Shown: positions 46,419 through 55,553 of the stretch, one piece after another
Layout: every line of letters starts with the position of its first letter
How positions within the stretch are numbered: position 1 is the stretch's first letter
Made by a program: the position numbers and the translations under genes
DNA from: Campylobacter concisus
GTDB taxonomy: Bacteria > Campylobacterota > Campylobacteria > Campylobacterales > Campylobacteraceae
DNA length: 64,000 nt
Assembly (NCBI RefSeq): GCF_902460845.1
Contig: NZ_CABPVS010000005.1
Location: 200,764 to 264,763 of the forward strand
Reading direction: 5' to 3'
The notes under the pieces: generated by a model
Database searches by the model: none
What the model was told of the DNA's origin: nothing
Seen by the model: the letters and a program-made list of their open reading frames with translations, nothing else

Positions 46419-49031
46419 AAGCCCCATATCTTCGCTTGGTGCTTCGTCCTCGTCCTCGCCATCATCTGCCTTAGGGCATCTTGCAATACTTACAACATCA
46501 TCGCCATCGACATTTACAACGATCACACCACTTGTGTTACGTCCTGCTTTGCGGATGGTTTGCATATCAACTCTGATCATCTTGCCACTTGATGTTAGAG
46601 CCATTAGATCTTGCTCTTCATCAACCATCACAACACCGATCAGATCGCCTGTTCTGCTTGTTAGTTTCATACAGATGACGCCTTTACCGCCGCGATTTGT
46701 CAAGCGGTACTCATCAGCGGTTGTGCGCTTGCCGATACCTTTTTGAGATATGCTTAAAATTTCTTGATCATTGCTTTCGATGACTGCTGCGCCTACGACC
46801 TCATCGCCTGGCTCTTTAAATTTGATGCCAGTTACGCCGCGTGCAGTTCTTCCCATTTGGCGAACCTTACTAATCTTAAATTTAAGACACATACCTTTTT
46901 TAGTCACTACAAATAGCATTGTCTCATTGCCTGAGTTTGCGTCTTCTTCGGCGTTTGCATTGTCTTCGTCGATCTCGTTTTGTATCTCTTCTATCTCAAG
47001 TACTTCAGTCTCAACGCTTAGCTCATTTTCAGGGTCAGTCACCGGCATATCATCATATGTTTGAGCGATGAGCGCAGTTACTAGCTCATCATTCTCATCA
47101 AGACTGATCGCTCTTACGCCAACTGAACGGATGTTTTTAAACTCGCTTAAATTTGTGCGTTTTACGATACCGTTTTTAGTAAAGAATGCTAGCGATTTGC
47201 TCTCGTCAAAGTCAGTCGTTGGGATGATCGCTTTAATCTTCTCATCAGGCTGCAACTGGATCAAATTTACAACTGCTTTGCCCTTTGCCGTGCGGCTTCC
47301 CTCTGGGATTTTGTAGACCTTTAACCAGTATAGCTGTCCGCGGTCTGTCACAAACATAAGCGTGTCGTGAGTATTTGAAGTAAAGAAACTCTCTATAAAG
47401 TCATCGTCGTATGTCGTGACCGCTACTTTACCCTTGCCACCACGTTTTTGCTTCTCGTACTGCTTGCTTGGCACACGCTTGATGTAGCCGCGGTGAGTTA
47501 TGGTTACGACCATATTTTCATTTGGTATGAGGTCTTCGATATCGATGTCATCGTAGTCATCAACGATCTCAGTAACCCTTGGTACTTTAAATTTATTTTT
47601 GATCTCTAAAAGCTCTTCTTTGATCAAATTCTCAAGCAGTGTCTCACTCTTTAAAATTTCATCAAGTCTTGCGATCTCAGCCATAAGCTCGGCCAGCTCG
47701 GCCTCTAGTTTTTCTCTCTCTAGGCCTGTGAGCTTACTTAGACGCATATCAAGGATAGCGTTTGCTTGAAGCTCTGAGAGATTAAATTTACTCATCAAGC
47801 CTTCTCTAGCAACGGCTGTATCAGCACTATTTCTAATAAGCTCGATCACCTCGTCGATGTTATCAAGTGCGATCTTTAGACCCTCTAAGATGTGGGCTCT
47901 TGCGCGCGCTTTTTCAAGCTCAAATATCGTCCTTCTAATGATAACGGTTTTTCTGTGATTTAAAAATAGCTTAAGTAGCTCGATAAGGTTAAATACCTTT
48001 GGCTCTTTGTTATTAATAGCAAGCATAATAACGCCAAAAGTGCTCTCCATCGTGGTTGATTTAAAGAGATTATTTAGCACGATGTCGCTCATCGCGTCGC
48101 GTTTTAGCTCGATGACTACGCGGATGCCGTCCTTATCAGACTCATCTCTAACCTCGCTAATGCCATCTATCTGCTTATCTTTTACAAGCTCGGCGATCTG
48201 TTCGATAAGTCTAGCTTTGTTTGTTTGATAAGGTAGCTCGTCGATAACGATGACATCTTTGTTTGGCTTTTTTTCTATGTGAGTTTTGGCTCTTAGTTTG
48301 ACCCTACCACGACCTGTACGGTAGGCCTCTATTATGCCTTTTTTGCCAAAGATGATACCACCAGTTGGAAAGTCTGGGCCTTTGATAAATTCCATTATCT
48401 CTTCAAGTGTCGCTTCTTTATTCTCAAGAAGAAGCAAAAGACCATCTATTAACTCATCAAGGCTGTGTGGCGGGATATTTGTCGCCATACCAACAGCAAT
48501 ACCGCTTGAGCCGTTTAATAATAAATTTGGCACACGGCTTGGAAGTACATCTGGCTCGATCTCTCTGTCGTCGTAGTTTGGCACAAAATCAACCGTGTCT
48601 TTGTCTATATCTTTCAAAAGCTCCTCAGTAAGCATAGTCATTCTAGCTTCGGTATAACGCATCGCAGCTGCGCTGTCGCCGTCGATCGAGCCAAAGTTTC
48701 CTTGTCCGTCAACAACTGGATAACGCATAGAAAATTTCTGGGCCATACGAACAAGTGCATCATAAACTGCTGTGTCGCCGTGTGGGTGGTACTTACCGAT
48801 GACTTCACCGACGATACGAGCTGACTTCATATAAGCACTTCTGCTACCAACGCCAAGATTATCCATAGCATATAAAATTCTTCTGTGAACTGGCTTTAGT
48901 CCGTCTCTAGCATCAGGCAAAGCACGTCCCACAATGACACTCATGGAGTAGTCAAGATAGCTAGTTTTTATAGACTCTTCGATATCAACAGATGCGATAT
49001 CTTGAGTTAATTCAAGTAGATTGTCTTTCAT
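46410..49031 (-). CDS. gyrA: DNA gyrase subunit A
   Basis: 873 residues. Winged-helix region with catalytic tyrosine in AMRYTEARM; quinolone region [16 protein letters not shown] with Thr87 and Asp91, the wild-type residues at the positions changed in resistant Campylobacter (Thr86/Asp90 in C. jejuni). C-terminal beta-pinwheel with GyrA-box-like [12 protein letters not shown]. An acidic insert ([20 protein letters not shown]) lies in the pinwheel. Acidic tail at the end. Confidence 0.97.
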   Translation of the reverse strand: MKDNLLELTQDIASVDIEESIKTSYLDYSMSVIVGRALPDARDGLKPVHRRILYAMDNLGVGSRSAYMKSARIVGEVIGKYHPHGDTAVYDALVRMAQKFSMRYPVVDGQGNFGSIDGDSAAAMRYTEARMTMLTEELLKDIDKDTVDFVPNYDDREIEPDVLPSRVPNLLLNGSSGIAVGMATNIPPHSLDELIDGLLLLLENKEATLEEIMEFIKGPDFPTGGIIFGKKGIIEAYRTGRGRVKLRAKTHIEKKPNKDVIVIDELPYQTNKARLIEQIAELVKDKQIDGISEVRDESDKDGIRVVIELKRDAMSDIVLNNLFKSTTMESTFGVIMLAINNKEPKVFNLIELLKLFLNHRKTVIIRRTIFELEKARARAHILEGLKIALDNIDEVIELIRNSADTAVAREGLMSKFNLSELQANAILDMRLSKLTGLEREKLEAELAELMAEIARLDEILKSETLLENLIKEELLEIKNKFKVPRVTEIVDDYDDIDIEDLIPNENMVVTITHRGYIKRVPSKQYEKQKRGGKGKVAVTTYDDDFIESFFTSNTHDTLMFVTDRGQLYWLKVYKIPEGSRTAKGKAVVNLIQLQPDEKIKAIIPTTDFDESKSLAFFTKNGIVKRTNLSEFKNIRSVGVRAISLDENDELVTALIAQTYDDMPVTDPENELSVETEVLEIEEIQNEIDEDNANAEEDANSGNETMLFVVTKKGMCLKFKISKVRQMGRTARGVTGIKFKEPGDEVVGAAVIESNDQEILSISQKGIGKRTTADEYRLTNRGGKGVICMKLTSRTGDLIGVVMVDEEQDLMALTSSGKMIRVDMQTIRKAGRNTSGVIVVNVDGDDVVSIARCPKADDGEDEDEAPSEDMGLLE

Positions 49032-49156
49032 TTTTTTCCTTAAATTTAGCTTGCCTGATTTTAGCCAATAATTGATAAAAACTTGCTAAATAGCAAATTT
49101 GTGCAGCGCGAAAGATCGCTATAGTAAAACAAAAATTTCTTTTTATAAAGCAAAAT

Positions 49157-49552
49157 TTAGTTCAAAATTTTTTCTATCTGATCTTTTTTAAGAATAAAAT
49201 CGTAGCTAAAAGCATCTATCACGACTCCAGCGTAGCTACTCTCTTTTAGGATAGCTAGATACTCTTTTAGACCTATCTCAACACTCTCTTGCTCGCTGTC
49301 GTTTCGCCAAAGCTTCATCGCCTCTTTGCTTGTAAATGCCGGAAAATAGCTAAGCTTCTCGCCCTCATCTTCAAGCAGGATAAATTTGATATTTGAGCCC
49401 TCTTCTTCATAAACCACACCACCATCAGGCTTTGCTAGCGCTTGGTTTAAAAGCACCGGAGCAAAAAAACTAGCCTTTTTCAAAGCTGCTATCAAATTTA
49501 TCTCATTTTGCTGACTAGGCTCTTTTAAAAATTCATCCATCGCTTCTTGCAT
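49157..49552 (-). CDS. SseB-domain protein
   Basis: 131 residues from ATG 49552 (MQEAMDEFLKEPSQQNEINL), with TAGGGG upstream. The pattern (a helical start, ALKKASFFAPVLL, IKFILLEDEGEKLSYFPAFT, then SKEAMKLW) matches the SseB N-terminal domain found in small proteins of unknown role, some tied to type III/VII secretion or serine sensitivity. Sits just after gmhA, probably in the same transcript. Confidence 0.65.
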   Translation of the reverse strand: MQEAMDEFLKEPSQQNEINLIAALKKASFFAPVLLNQALAKPDGGVVYEEEGSNIKFILLEDEGEKLSYFPAFTSKEAMKLWRNDSEQESVEIGLKEYLAILKESSYAGVVIDAFSYDFILKKDQIEKILN

Positions 49553-49553
49553 T

Positions 49554-50123
49554 TTAACCCCTAAAAGCCTCATCTACGGCCTGGCAGATCGTGTGAATGA
49601 AAAATATGTGCGACTCCTGTATCCTTGCAGTGTCGCTTGAGCTAACGACCAAATTTAGATCGCAGCACTCATTCATAGCGCCACCTCCTTTGCCGCTAAG
49701 TCCAAGCACTGATGCGCCCATTTTTTTAGCACTTTTTATCGCTTCAAGGACGTTTTTGCTGTTGCCACTAGTTGAGATCGCCACGAGCAAGTCGCCTGGC
49801 TGAGCCAAAGCCTCAAACTGGCGTGAAAAAACATAGTCAAAGCCATAGTCGTTGCCAATGGCCGTAAGCGCCGAAGTATCAGTAGTTAGCGCGATGCCTG
49901 GGAGCGCTTGACGCTCACTTTTATATCTGCCAGTTAGCTCGGCTGCAAAGTGCTGAGCATCCGCCGCAGAGCCACCGTTACCACATATCAGCACCTTTTT
50001 GCCATTTTTTAGCGTATCAGCCACCATCTGACAAGCACGCTCCAAGCTATCAAGTAAATTTACGTGCTTGCTAAAGGTATTTTGGTGAGCCTCGAGCTCA
50101 TTTTTTATCATTGTTTTTAGCAT
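49554..50123 (-). CDS. gmhA: Sedoheptulose-7-phosphate isomerase
   Basis: First step of ADP-heptose synthesis: sedoheptulose 7-phosphate to D-glycero-D-manno-heptose 7-phosphate. 189 residues, SIS domain with [60 protein letters not shown] and the C-terminal [20 protein letters not shown]. Overlaps the hldE end by 26 bases. Confidence 0.96.
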   Translation of the reverse strand: MLKTMIKNELEAHQNTFSKHVNLLDSLERACQMVADTLKNGKKVLICGNGGSAADAQHFAAELTGRYKSERQALPGIALTTDTSALTAIGNDYGFDYVFSRQFEALAQPGDLLVAISTSGNSKNVLEAIKSAKKMGASVLGLSGKGGGAMNECCDLNLVVSSSDTARIQESHIFFIHTICQAVDEAFRG

Positions 50124-51516
50124 CTTTTATCCTTTTTATTATCCCTGTTGTGCTTTTGCCCTCGACAAAGTCAATGAGCCTAACCTCTTTTACGATCTCG
50201 CTGCCAACGACCTCTTTGCCATTATAATCAGCCCCCTTTACAAGCACGTCAGGCTTTATCTTTGCTATCAAATTTAAAGGAGTATCCTCGTCAAAAATCA
50301 CGACATAGTCGACAAATCCAAGCCCGCTTAACACGCAGGCTCTATCATCTTGCGAATTTATAGGACGCTCATCGCCTTTTAGCCTCTTAACTGAAGCGTC
50401 CGAGTTTAGCCCAACGACCAAAAGATCGCCAAGCTCCCTTGCGCGCGCTAGGTATTTTACGTGTCCAGCGTGCAAGATATCAAAGCAGCCATTTGTGAAA
50501 ACAACCTTTTTCTTATCCTTTTGGCTCAAAATTTCTTCTAACTCCTCAACGCTTTTAAGCTTGTGCTCGAAATTTGCCCCAAATGAGCTATTTAGTAGCT
50601 GCTCGATCTCGCTAAAGCTAGCCGTTGCACTACCTATCTTTGCTACGACGACGGCTGCAGCGAGGTTTGCTATCTTTATCGCCTCTTTTATATCAGCTCC
50701 ATTTGCCAGCATATAGCCAAGTGTGGCAAGCACCGTATCTCCAGCGCCAGTGACGTCAAAGACCTCTTTTGCCTTGGCAGCAAAAATGTGTAGCTTGTCG
50801 TCATATAGCGCGATGCCCTCTTCTGAGATCGTGATAATCGAATAGGTCAAATTTAGCTCGTCTTTTAGCTGTTTTATCGCCTTTTCAAGCTCGGCCTTGT
50901 CTTTTATCTTTAAATTTGTAGCCTCGCTCGCCTCTTTTTTATTTGGAGTTAGAAGGGTTGCGTTTTTATATTTTGAGTAGTCGCTGCCTTTTGGGTCGAT
51001 AAGTACTGGGATATTTAGCCTCACGCACTCGTTTATGATCTCTTGGCAGACCTTCTCACTAAGCACGCCTTTGCCGTAGTCGCTTAGTAAGACAGCCTTA
51101 AAATTTGCAAGATTTTCTTTTACTTTTAAGACGAGCTCATTTTCTAAATTTATCTTAACAACGCTCTCTTTATCGATCCTGACAACTTGCTGGTGCGATG
51201 CCATAATACGGCTTTTTATTGAGCTTTCACGCCCTTTTTCGGTGAGTATGAGCTCATCTTTTACGTTTAGCTCAGTAAGCCTCTCTTTTATCTTTTTGCC
51301 AGCCTCATCATCTCCCAAAACGCTAGCCACGCTCACGTTTGCGCCAAGTGAGAGCAAATTTCTCACCACGTTGCCAGCGCCACCAAGCGTGTAGGTTTCG
51401 TTATTTATCTTTACCACCTGCACTGGCGCTTCAGGCGAGATACGGTCGCAGCTACCCCAGATATAGTGGTCCAGCATAAGATCGCCGACGACTAAAATTT
51501 TAACTCTCTTAGCCAT
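50098..51516 (-). CDS. hldE: Bifunctional heptose 7-phosphate kinase/heptose 1-phosphate adenylyltransferase
   Basis: 472 residues. The ribokinase half (about 1-325) has [19 protein letters not shown] and the catalytic [16 protein letters not shown]; the nucleotidyltransferase half has [20 protein letters not shown] (HxGH) and [10 protein letters not shown]. It makes the 1,7-bisphosphate and later ADP-D-beta-D-heptose. Both domains are intact. Heptose metabolites from this route are also the ALPK1 agonists sensed by host cells. Confidence 0.96.
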   Translation of the reverse strand: MAKRVKILVVGDLMLDHYIWGSCDRISPEAPVQVVKINNETYTLGGAGNVVRNLLSLGANVSVASVLGDDEAGKKIKERLTELNVKDELILTEKGRESSIKSRIMASHQQVVRIDKESVVKINLENELVLKVKENLANFKAVLLSDYGKGVLSEKVCQEIINECVRLNIPVLIDPKGSDYSKYKNATLLTPNKKEASEATNLKIKDKAELEKAIKQLKDELNLTYSIITISEEGIALYDDKLHIFAAKAKEVFDVTGAGDTVLATLGYMLANGADIKEAIKIANLAAAVVVAKIGSATASFSEIEQLLNSSFGANFEHKLKSVEELEEILSQKDKKKVVFTNGCFDILHAGHVKYLARARELGDLLVVGLNSDASVKRLKGDERPINSQDDRACVLSGLGFVDYVVIFDEDTPLNLIAKIKPDVLVKGADYNGKEVVGSEIVKEVRLIDFVEGKSTTGIIKRIKDAKNNDKK

Positions 51517-52498
51517 TTAGCTCTTCCTTATGAATTCTCTTTATCTCTGGCAAATAGTCTTTTATCGCCTCTTCCAAGCTCCAAGTAGCGCTAAAGCCAA
51601 ATGCCTCTCGAGCTGGGGCTACGTCGGCCTCTGTGTGAAACTGATATGAGCCAATAAATGGGTTTTTGATATATTCGTTACCTAAATTTACACCGATCTC
51701 ACGCTGCAAGATGTCAGCGATATCTTGAAAGCTTCTAGCCTTGCCAGTAGCTGCGTTATAGACACCACTTGGCGCATCAAGTGCTTTTATGTTTGCGTCA
51801 ATGATATCTTTTATGTAAACAAAGTCACGTTTGATCTGGTCGCTGCCCTCAAAGAGTCTTGGGGTCTTGCCAGCTAAAATTTGCAAGCCAAACTGAAGCA
51901 CCATCGAGGCAGTTTTGTTTTTGAAAAACTCGCCCTTGCCAAAGACATTAAAATACCTCAGTCCAACCACGCTCACGCCGCGCTTTGCGTAAATTTTATT
52001 GATATTATCCATGCTTAGCTTGCTAAAACCATAAACGTTATTTGGCGCTTCGCACTCACCAACGGTTTGTGGGCTCTTTGCGTTGCCATAAGTGGCACCT
52101 GAGCTAGCGTAAATCATCTTTGCCCCCAAACTCTCGCAGATATCGAGCAAATTTACAAAGGCATTTACATTTGTTTTTATTAGCTCGTCTTGCTCTTTTA
52201 CAGTCGTATCTGAGATCGCTGCCTCGTGGTAGATGACGTCTGGGCGAAAGCTCTTTATCTTTTCAAGCGTGCTAGAATCGTTGATGTCGCCGGCGTAAAT
52301 TTCGCCCCTAAAGCCTAGTAAATTTTTAAAATGGCCAAAGCTTTTTAGGTTGCCGTTGCTAAATGTCTCGTCGTTTCTAAATTTATCCACGACAAGCACG
52401 TGAGCGTCTTTGTAATTTTCATCAAAATAATGCGCCAAGGCTGAGCCGATAAAGCCAGCACCGCCAGTTATAACTATTTTTTTTCCATTTAAATTCAT
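51509..52498 (-). CDS. hldD: ADP-L-glycero-D-manno-heptose 6-epimerase
   Basis: 329 residues, extended short-chain dehydrogenase with [16 protein letters not shown] (NADP binding), [10 protein letters not shown], the catalytic [10 protein letters not shown] (YxxxK variant GFSKLS) and [20 protein letters not shown]. It inverts C6 of ADP-heptose, the last step before transfer to the LOS inner core. Overlaps both neighbours by a few bases. Confidence 0.95.
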   Translation of the reverse strand: MNLNGKKIVITGGAGFIGSALAHYFDENYKDAHVLVVDKFRNDETFSNGNLKSFGHFKNLLGFRGEIYAGDINDSSTLEKIKSFRPDVIYHEAAISDTTVKEQDELIKTNVNAFVNLLDICESLGAKMIYASSGATYGNAKSPQTVGECEAPNNVYGFSKLSMDNINKIYAKRGVSVVGLRYFNVFGKGEFFKNKTASMVLQFGLQILAGKTPRLFEGSDQIKRDFVYIKDIIDANIKALDAPSGVYNAATGKARSFQDIADILQREIGVNLGNEYIKNPFIGSYQFHTEADVAPAREAFGFSATWSLEEAIKDYLPEIKRIHKEELNG

Positions 52499-53010
52499 AG
52501 TGATTTTTCCTTTTTTAGCTTATTTAAAACATCTCTTACATTTTTAAAATTTATGCCATTAAGTAAGAAATTTCTGCCCACACCTGCTCTTTTGCCAGCC
52601 TCGACGTCGCTTGGCTTATCGCCTATCATGAGCGAGTTTTCAAGGTCGATGTTAAACTCATCTTTTGCATCAAGTATCATTTTTGGATTTGGCTTTCTGC
52701 AAGCGCAATCCGCCTCTGGGGCATGTGGGCAAAAGTAGACTTTGGTGATAAAAATTTGCTCTTTTTTGAAAATTTCAAGCATAAATTTATTTAGAGTATC
52801 AAACTGCTCCTGCGTATAGTAGCCTCTTCCGATACCTGATTGATTTGTCACGATAAAGAGTTTATAGCCAGCCCCAGCAAATTCTCTTAACGCATCAAAA
52901 ATGCCATCGATAAATTTAAAGTCTTTTATCTCGTAAACATATCCAGCATCTTCGTTTATTACGCCGTCTCGATCCAGAAAAAGTGCTTTAATAGGCTCAT
53001 TTTTATTCAT
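52495..53010 (-). CDS. gmhB: D-glycero-beta-D-manno-heptose 1,7-bisphosphate 7-phosphatase
   Basis: 171 residues, HAD superfamily: [15 protein letters not shown] (nucleophile and acid aspartates), [17 protein letters not shown], zinc-binding [16 protein letters not shown] and [15 protein letters not shown]. It dephosphorylates the kinase product between the two HldE steps. First gene of the hldD-hldE-gmhA run. Confidence 0.95.
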   Translation of the reverse strand: MNKNEPIKALFLDRDGVINEDAGYVYEIKDFKFIDGIFDALREFAGAGYKLFIVTNQSGIGRGYYTQEQFDTLNKFMLEIFKKEQIFITKVYFCPHAPEADCACRKPNPKMILDAKDEFNIDLENSLMIGDKPSDVEAGKRAGVGRNFLLNGINFKNVRDVLNKLKKEKSL

Positions 53011-53067
53011 TTGGTGATTATAGCCAAAATATTTTAACTAGCTTCTTGCGAATTTACCTTTTTGTAC

Positions 53068-53073
53068 TATAAT
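53068..53073 (+). promoter_or_regulatory. -10 element of the cytochrome c gene
   Basis: Perfect TATAAT 28 bases before the ATG, within TTGTACTATAATGC; T-rich upstream DNA and no clear -35. It faces away from gmhB. Confidence 0.7.
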
Positions 53074-53101
53074 GCACAAACTTTTTTACAAAGGATGAAA
53101 A

Positions 53102-53404
53102 ATGAAAAAATTACTAATTGTTTCTAGCGTTGCAGCTCTACTTTCAACTGCTGCCTTTGCTGCAGATGGTGCTGCTATCTACAAAAAATGCATCGCCTGT
53201 CATGGTGCAAAAGCTGAAAAAATATTTAATAATAAAGTTCCAGCTTTAACATCTCTTGATGCAGCAGCTATCGAAGAGGCACTAAAGGGTTATAAAACAG
53301 GAGCAAATAAATTTGGTCTTGGCGCTATGATGAAACCAATCGCTACTCCAATGAGCGACGAAGATGCAAAAGCAGTAGCTGAATACATCCAAACTTTAAA
53401 ATAA
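53102..53404 (+). CDS. Periplasmic monohaem cytochrome c (c553 type)
   Basis: 100 residues: signal peptide (LLIVSSVAALLSTAAFA), haem site CIACHGAK and distal methionines in GLGAMMKPIATPM. It carries electrons from the bc1 complex to the cbb3 oxidase. In C. jejuni a like cytochrome lies next to gmhB and ccoS/ccoI; here those maturation genes are 33 kb away, showing a rearrangement. Confidence 0.92.
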   Translation: MKKLLIVSSVAALLSTAAFAADGAAIYKKCIACHGAKAEKIFNNKVPALTSLDAAAIEEALKGYKTGANKFGLGAMMKPIATPMSDEDAKAVAEYIQTLK

Positions 53405-53409
53405 TAATT

Positions 53410-53425
53410 AGGGGCATTCGCCCCT
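53410..53425 (+). terminator. Terminator after the cytochrome c gene
   Basis: AGGGGC-ATTC-GCCCCT: perfect 6-bp stem with a 4-base loop, six bases after the stop; the T-run is short and delayed. 53426-53559 then holds nothing I can support. Confidence 0.65.
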
Positions 53426-53559
53426 CCTGCATTTTTAAATTTATACTAATAATCCATAAAACATATAGTAGATGGGAATTTCTCTTTTTATATTTAAAAG
53501 TTATGAAACCTATTTTTACTAATCTTTCTTTTTACATATTAAAACAAAACTATTCCAGT

Positions 53560-53983
53560 CTTCAAAGCCATAAAGCAACGCTTAGAAATAGCTAAGAGCG
53601 TAAGTAAAATAGAGGCTCGTAAACTCTTTACCGAAACAAAAGACGACCAAGTGCTTCGTATGGCTTACTACTGGGTATCTCAAGGGGCTTATGACAACTG
53701 CAAAGACCTACCCTTAAACAAGTGCCCTATAACTCATCTAAACCACGATACAGCAAATCGTATATGGTGGTCTGTAAGAAACCATTGTAGGATATAAGGG
53801 AGAAAACAACACTCACGGACTATACGTATTACGCCATACAGTGGCTTCTAGGTTAGTGAGTTTGAAGGGATTTATGCACATAAACTGATGGCTTTTATGG
53901 GTTACTCAGATATTAAAAGTAGCTTACATTACATACATCTAAATGTAGATGATATACGTGATGGTGTGGGAGTTGGCGTTTAG
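53560..53983 (+). pseudogene. Decayed phage integrase (tyrosine recombinase) next to the left att copy
   Basis: The 3' half reads THGLYVLRHTVASRLVSLKG, a frame change near 53885, then KLMAFMGYSDIKSSLHYIHL and a stop at 53983. This is the HxLRHT...LMGHSDIxxxxxYxHL catalytic block of tyrosine recombinases, with LRH, and Y of HYIH still visible. The first part (53560-53798, AKSVSKIEARKLFTETKDD onward) is an open stretch ending in TAA, probably an earlier part of the same gene. It lies in the same place relative to the tRNA 3' copy as the live integrase at 63036-63908. Confidence 0.75.
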
Positions 53984-54004
53984 TTTTTAAATGATAAAGA
54001 TATG

Positions 54005-54057
54005 AGGCATTTGGTTGCGGAGGACGGATTTGAACCGCCGACCTTCGGGTTATGAGC
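54005..54057. repeat. Left attachment copy (3' end of tRNA-fMet)
   Basis: 53 bases identical to 63948-64000. Bases 54012-54057 are, on the minus strand, the 3' part of an initiator tRNA: GCTCATAACCC anticodon arm (CAT, three G-C pairs), T-arm GGTTCAAATCC and ...CCGCAACCA. To the right the sequence changes abruptly (GTTAAGGACTT), so there is no 5' half: a fragment made by integration, not a working tRNA. Confidence 0.92.
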
Positions 54058-54074
54058 GTTAAGGACTTATTTTA

Positions 54075-54083
54075 TGTTATAAT
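54075..54083 (+). promoter_or_regulatory. Extended -10 promoter at the left prophage edge
   Basis: TGTTATAAT is a perfect TGn-TATAAT; it lies 18 bases inside the left attachment repeat and 17 bases before the first phage gene. It would serve 54101-54626. Confidence 0.7.
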
Positions 54084-54100
54084 GTTTGCAAAGGATAGTT

Positions 54101-54340
54101 ATGGAAAATAAGAATTTATGGGAGTTTTTAAAAATTAAACTCGATTTCTTAAAGCCTTTTCTTACCACGCTTTTACTTTTAGATGCTGGTTTAATAGGTT
54201 TTATCTTTCTTAATTTTGATAAAAATGGGTTTATTTTAAATTTTTGCTCTACCATTGCAATCTTTTTGGTAAGTATTTTATTTTGTTATCTTTTAAAAGC
54301 ATGTTTAGACGTATTAAAAGAAATGAAAGGATTATTATAA
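54101..54340 (+). CDS. Small two-helix membrane protein
   Basis: 79 residues from ATG 54101 (AAAGGA five bases upstream). Two membrane helices: PFLTTLLLLDAGLIGFIFL and FCSTIAIFLVSILFCYLL, with a basic amphipathic N-terminus. No family recognised. As the first gene inside the phage, transcribed with an antitoxin-like gene, it could be a superinfection-exclusion or toxin-like membrane protein; this is a guess. Confidence 0.6.
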   Translation: MENKNLWEFLKIKLDFLKPFLTTLLLLDAGLIGFIFLNFDKNGFILNFCSTIAIFLVSILFCYLLKACLDVLKEMKGLL

Positions 54341-54420
54341 TGTCAATATTTGGTTTATTCTTAATAGTTGTTTTTGCTGTTTTAGTAACTTGGGCTGGTG
54401 TAAAAATATCTAAGGTTTGA
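54340..54420 (+). CDS. 26-residue single-helix membrane peptide
   Basis: MSIFGLFLIVVFAVLVTWAG followed by VKISKV. The ATG shares its first base with the previous stop (TAATG) and has AAAGGA eight bases upstream. One membrane helix with a basic tail, the look of a filamentous-phage minor coat peptide or a small toxin. Too short for standard gene callers. Confidence 0.55.
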   Translation: MSIFGLFLIVVFAVLVTWAGVKISKV

Positions 54421-54422
54421 TC

Positions 54423-54626
54423 TTGAAAGAAGAATTTACAAAATTTAATCTAGAAGACTATTTAACAACCGATAAACTTAGAAAAGAATATTTAAATCAA
54501 GTTTTGGTTTATGGCGATATCGAAGAATTTAAAAGGGCTTTGTTTTATATAGCAAAGTCAAAACCTAGATTTGAAAGCATATTTAAGGTTGTAAATGCTC
54601 TTGATATTAAACTTGTTTATGCTTAA
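54423..54626 (+). CDS. HigA/addiction-module-antidote-like protein lacking its HTH
   Basis: 67 residues, TTG start at 54423 (AAGG seven bases upstream). The ends match the small HigA-type antidote family: DYLTTDKLRKEYLNQVLVYG followed by FKRALFYIAK, and PRFESIFKVVNALDIKL at the C-terminus. The stretch normally between them (about 20 residues, the helix-turn-helix SKIAKETGLSRESLYKAL) is missing. No toxin partner of the HigB/Gp49 type is adjacent. Either a degenerate antitoxin or one that neutralises without binding DNA. Confidence 0.55.
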   Translation: MKEEFTKFNLEDYLTTDKLRKEYLNQVLVYGDIEEFKRALFYIAKSKPRFESIFKVVNALDIKLVYA

Positions 54627-54633
54627 AAAATAA

Positions 54634-55077
54634 CTACTTATTTTTCATTATTATTTCTATTTTCTTTTTCTGTTGTATTGGCTGTGGTTTTGGTTTTTCT
54701 AAGTATCTGCATAAAACTATATTATCATTCGTTTGATACATCTTTGCCAGGTAGCAATTATTATTTATCTGATCTATTATTTTAAATCTTTTTTCTGAAA
54801 ATTTTTGGCTTTTAAATTTGTCGCTTCTACTATATGTGATTATCGTATCATTTAATCCGCTTTCCCAAAGATAACTTGAAAAATTTTCATTTTCCACATA
54901 TAAACTTCCGTCAAATTTAAAATCTACTATAACGTCGTTTCTCATTTTTCCCATTAATAAAATTTTGTTTTTTTCCGGTGTAGTTATTTGCCATTTTCCT
55001 AATATATTTGGCTGCCTAAATGTATCGAGTGCATTTAAATTTATTAGTGTAAGTATCAGTATTATTAATTTTTTCAT
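54634..55077 (-). CDS. Secreted protein of unknown function in the prophage
   Basis: 147 residues: signal peptide (KKLIILILTLINLNALD), then a beta-rich domain (ILGKWQITTPEKNKILLMG, VIVDFKFDGSLYVENENF) with a lipocalin-like rhythm of strands, two cysteines (NNCYLAKMY, VLCRYL) and a basic proline-rich tail. Its ATG overlaps the stop of the HTH gene upstream, so both are one minus-strand unit against the flow of the phage genes. Possibly a lysogenic conversion or immunity factor. Confidence 0.65.
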   Translation of the reverse strand: MKKLIILILTLINLNALDTFRQPNILGKWQITTPEKNKILLMGKMRNDVIVDFKFDGSLYVENENFSSYLWESGLNDTIITYSRSDKFKSQKFSEKRFKIIDQINNNCYLAKMYQTNDNIVLCRYLEKPKPQPIQQKKKIEIIMKNK

Positions 55078-55325
55078 TTATCTATCTCTTTTTTTAAAAT
55101 TCTTGTTTTTATGTCTGAAATGTAGTATTGAATTTCTTGCTGTGATAGTTTTTCTAATAGTTCGATTAGCTCTTTATATGTAACATTTACGTATAAGTTT
55201 TCTTTATCTTCCTTTAAATTTAATCCATTTTCTATAACTTCAAATAATTCTTTTCTATTTTTTCGCCAGTTGTATATTGTTTTTTCGGCTATTTTTAGTT
55301 TTTTCGCGATTTCTGCATTTGTCAT
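55074..55325 (-). CDS. HTH regulator, likely phage repressor
   Basis: 83 residues from ATG 55325 (MTNAEIAKKLKIAEKTIYNW), preferred over 55358 because CAGG lies upstream. N-terminal helix-turn-helix with recognition helix EKTIYNWRKNRKEL; the C-terminal half is a charged helix pair (TYKELIELLEKLSQQEIQYY) probably for dimerisation. It is divergent from the structural genes across a region with four TGTAA-N3-TTACA sites, one only 10 bases upstream of its own start. Confidence 0.72.
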   Translation of the reverse strand: MTNAEIAKKLKIAEKTIYNWRKNRKELFEVIENGLNLKEDKENLYVNVTYKELIELLEKLSQQEIQYYISDIKTRILKKEIDK

Positions 55326-55334
55326 TTTTTTACC

Positions 55335-55449
55335 TGTAAAATTTACATATTTAAGCATTATTTAATTTTATATTATGTAATATTTACCTGTTGAAAATAT
55401 GTAAATCTTACATATGTTTCGATTTTATCGAAATAATGTAAATTTTGCC
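55335..55449. promoter_or_regulatory. Operator array for the phage HTH regulator
   Basis: Four 13-bp sites of the form TGTAA-N3-TTACA: 55335-55347 (TGTAAAATTTACA, perfect), 55376-55388 (TGTAATATTTACC), 55400-55412 (TGTAAATCTTACA, perfect, extended to 19 bp) and 55437-55449 (TGTAAATTTTGCC, degenerate). They lie between the regulator and the candidate ssDNA-binding gene, so binding could control both directions. Confidence 0.7.
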
Positions 55450-55472
55450 CTGAATATGGCATTAAACTATTT

Positions 55473-55549
55473 TAGCCCCGTTTGGACGAAACACCTTTTC
55501 GGGGCTATGTTAAATGGTGTTTCAAAAAAATAAATTAAAAAAAGGTGTT
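55473..55549 (+). promoter_or_regulatory. Pseudoknot-forming leader with anti-Shine-Dalgarno
   Basis: Stem 1: TAGCCCCG (55473-55480) with CGGGGCTA (55500-55507), 8 bp. Stem 2: GAAACACC (55488-55495), inside the loop of stem 1, with GGTGTTTC (55516-55523), 8 bp: an H-type pseudoknot with connectors of 7, 4 and 8 bases. The same loop segment AACACCTTTT (55490-55499) is also a perfect 10-bp complement of the ribosome binding site AAAAGGTGTT at 55540-55549. Two exclusive folds, RBS free or RBS masked, are therefore possible. Confidence 0.6.
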
Positions 55550-55553
55550 AAAA

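Noticed and set aside
48760..48800. Quinolone-resistance change in gyrA
   Set aside because: The codons at the key positions give Thr87 and Asp91, the sensitive form.
1..53400. Insertion sequences or transposases
   Set aside because: No transposase reading frame or terminal inverted repeats were seen in the chromosomal part.
53426..53559. Possible old left attachment site of the eroded element
   Set aside because: No copy of the tRNA 3' sequence is seen here.
54012..54057. A tRNA gene at the left repeat
   Set aside because: Only the anticodon arm, T-arm and 3' end are present; the bases to the right do not form a D-arm or 5' acceptor strand.
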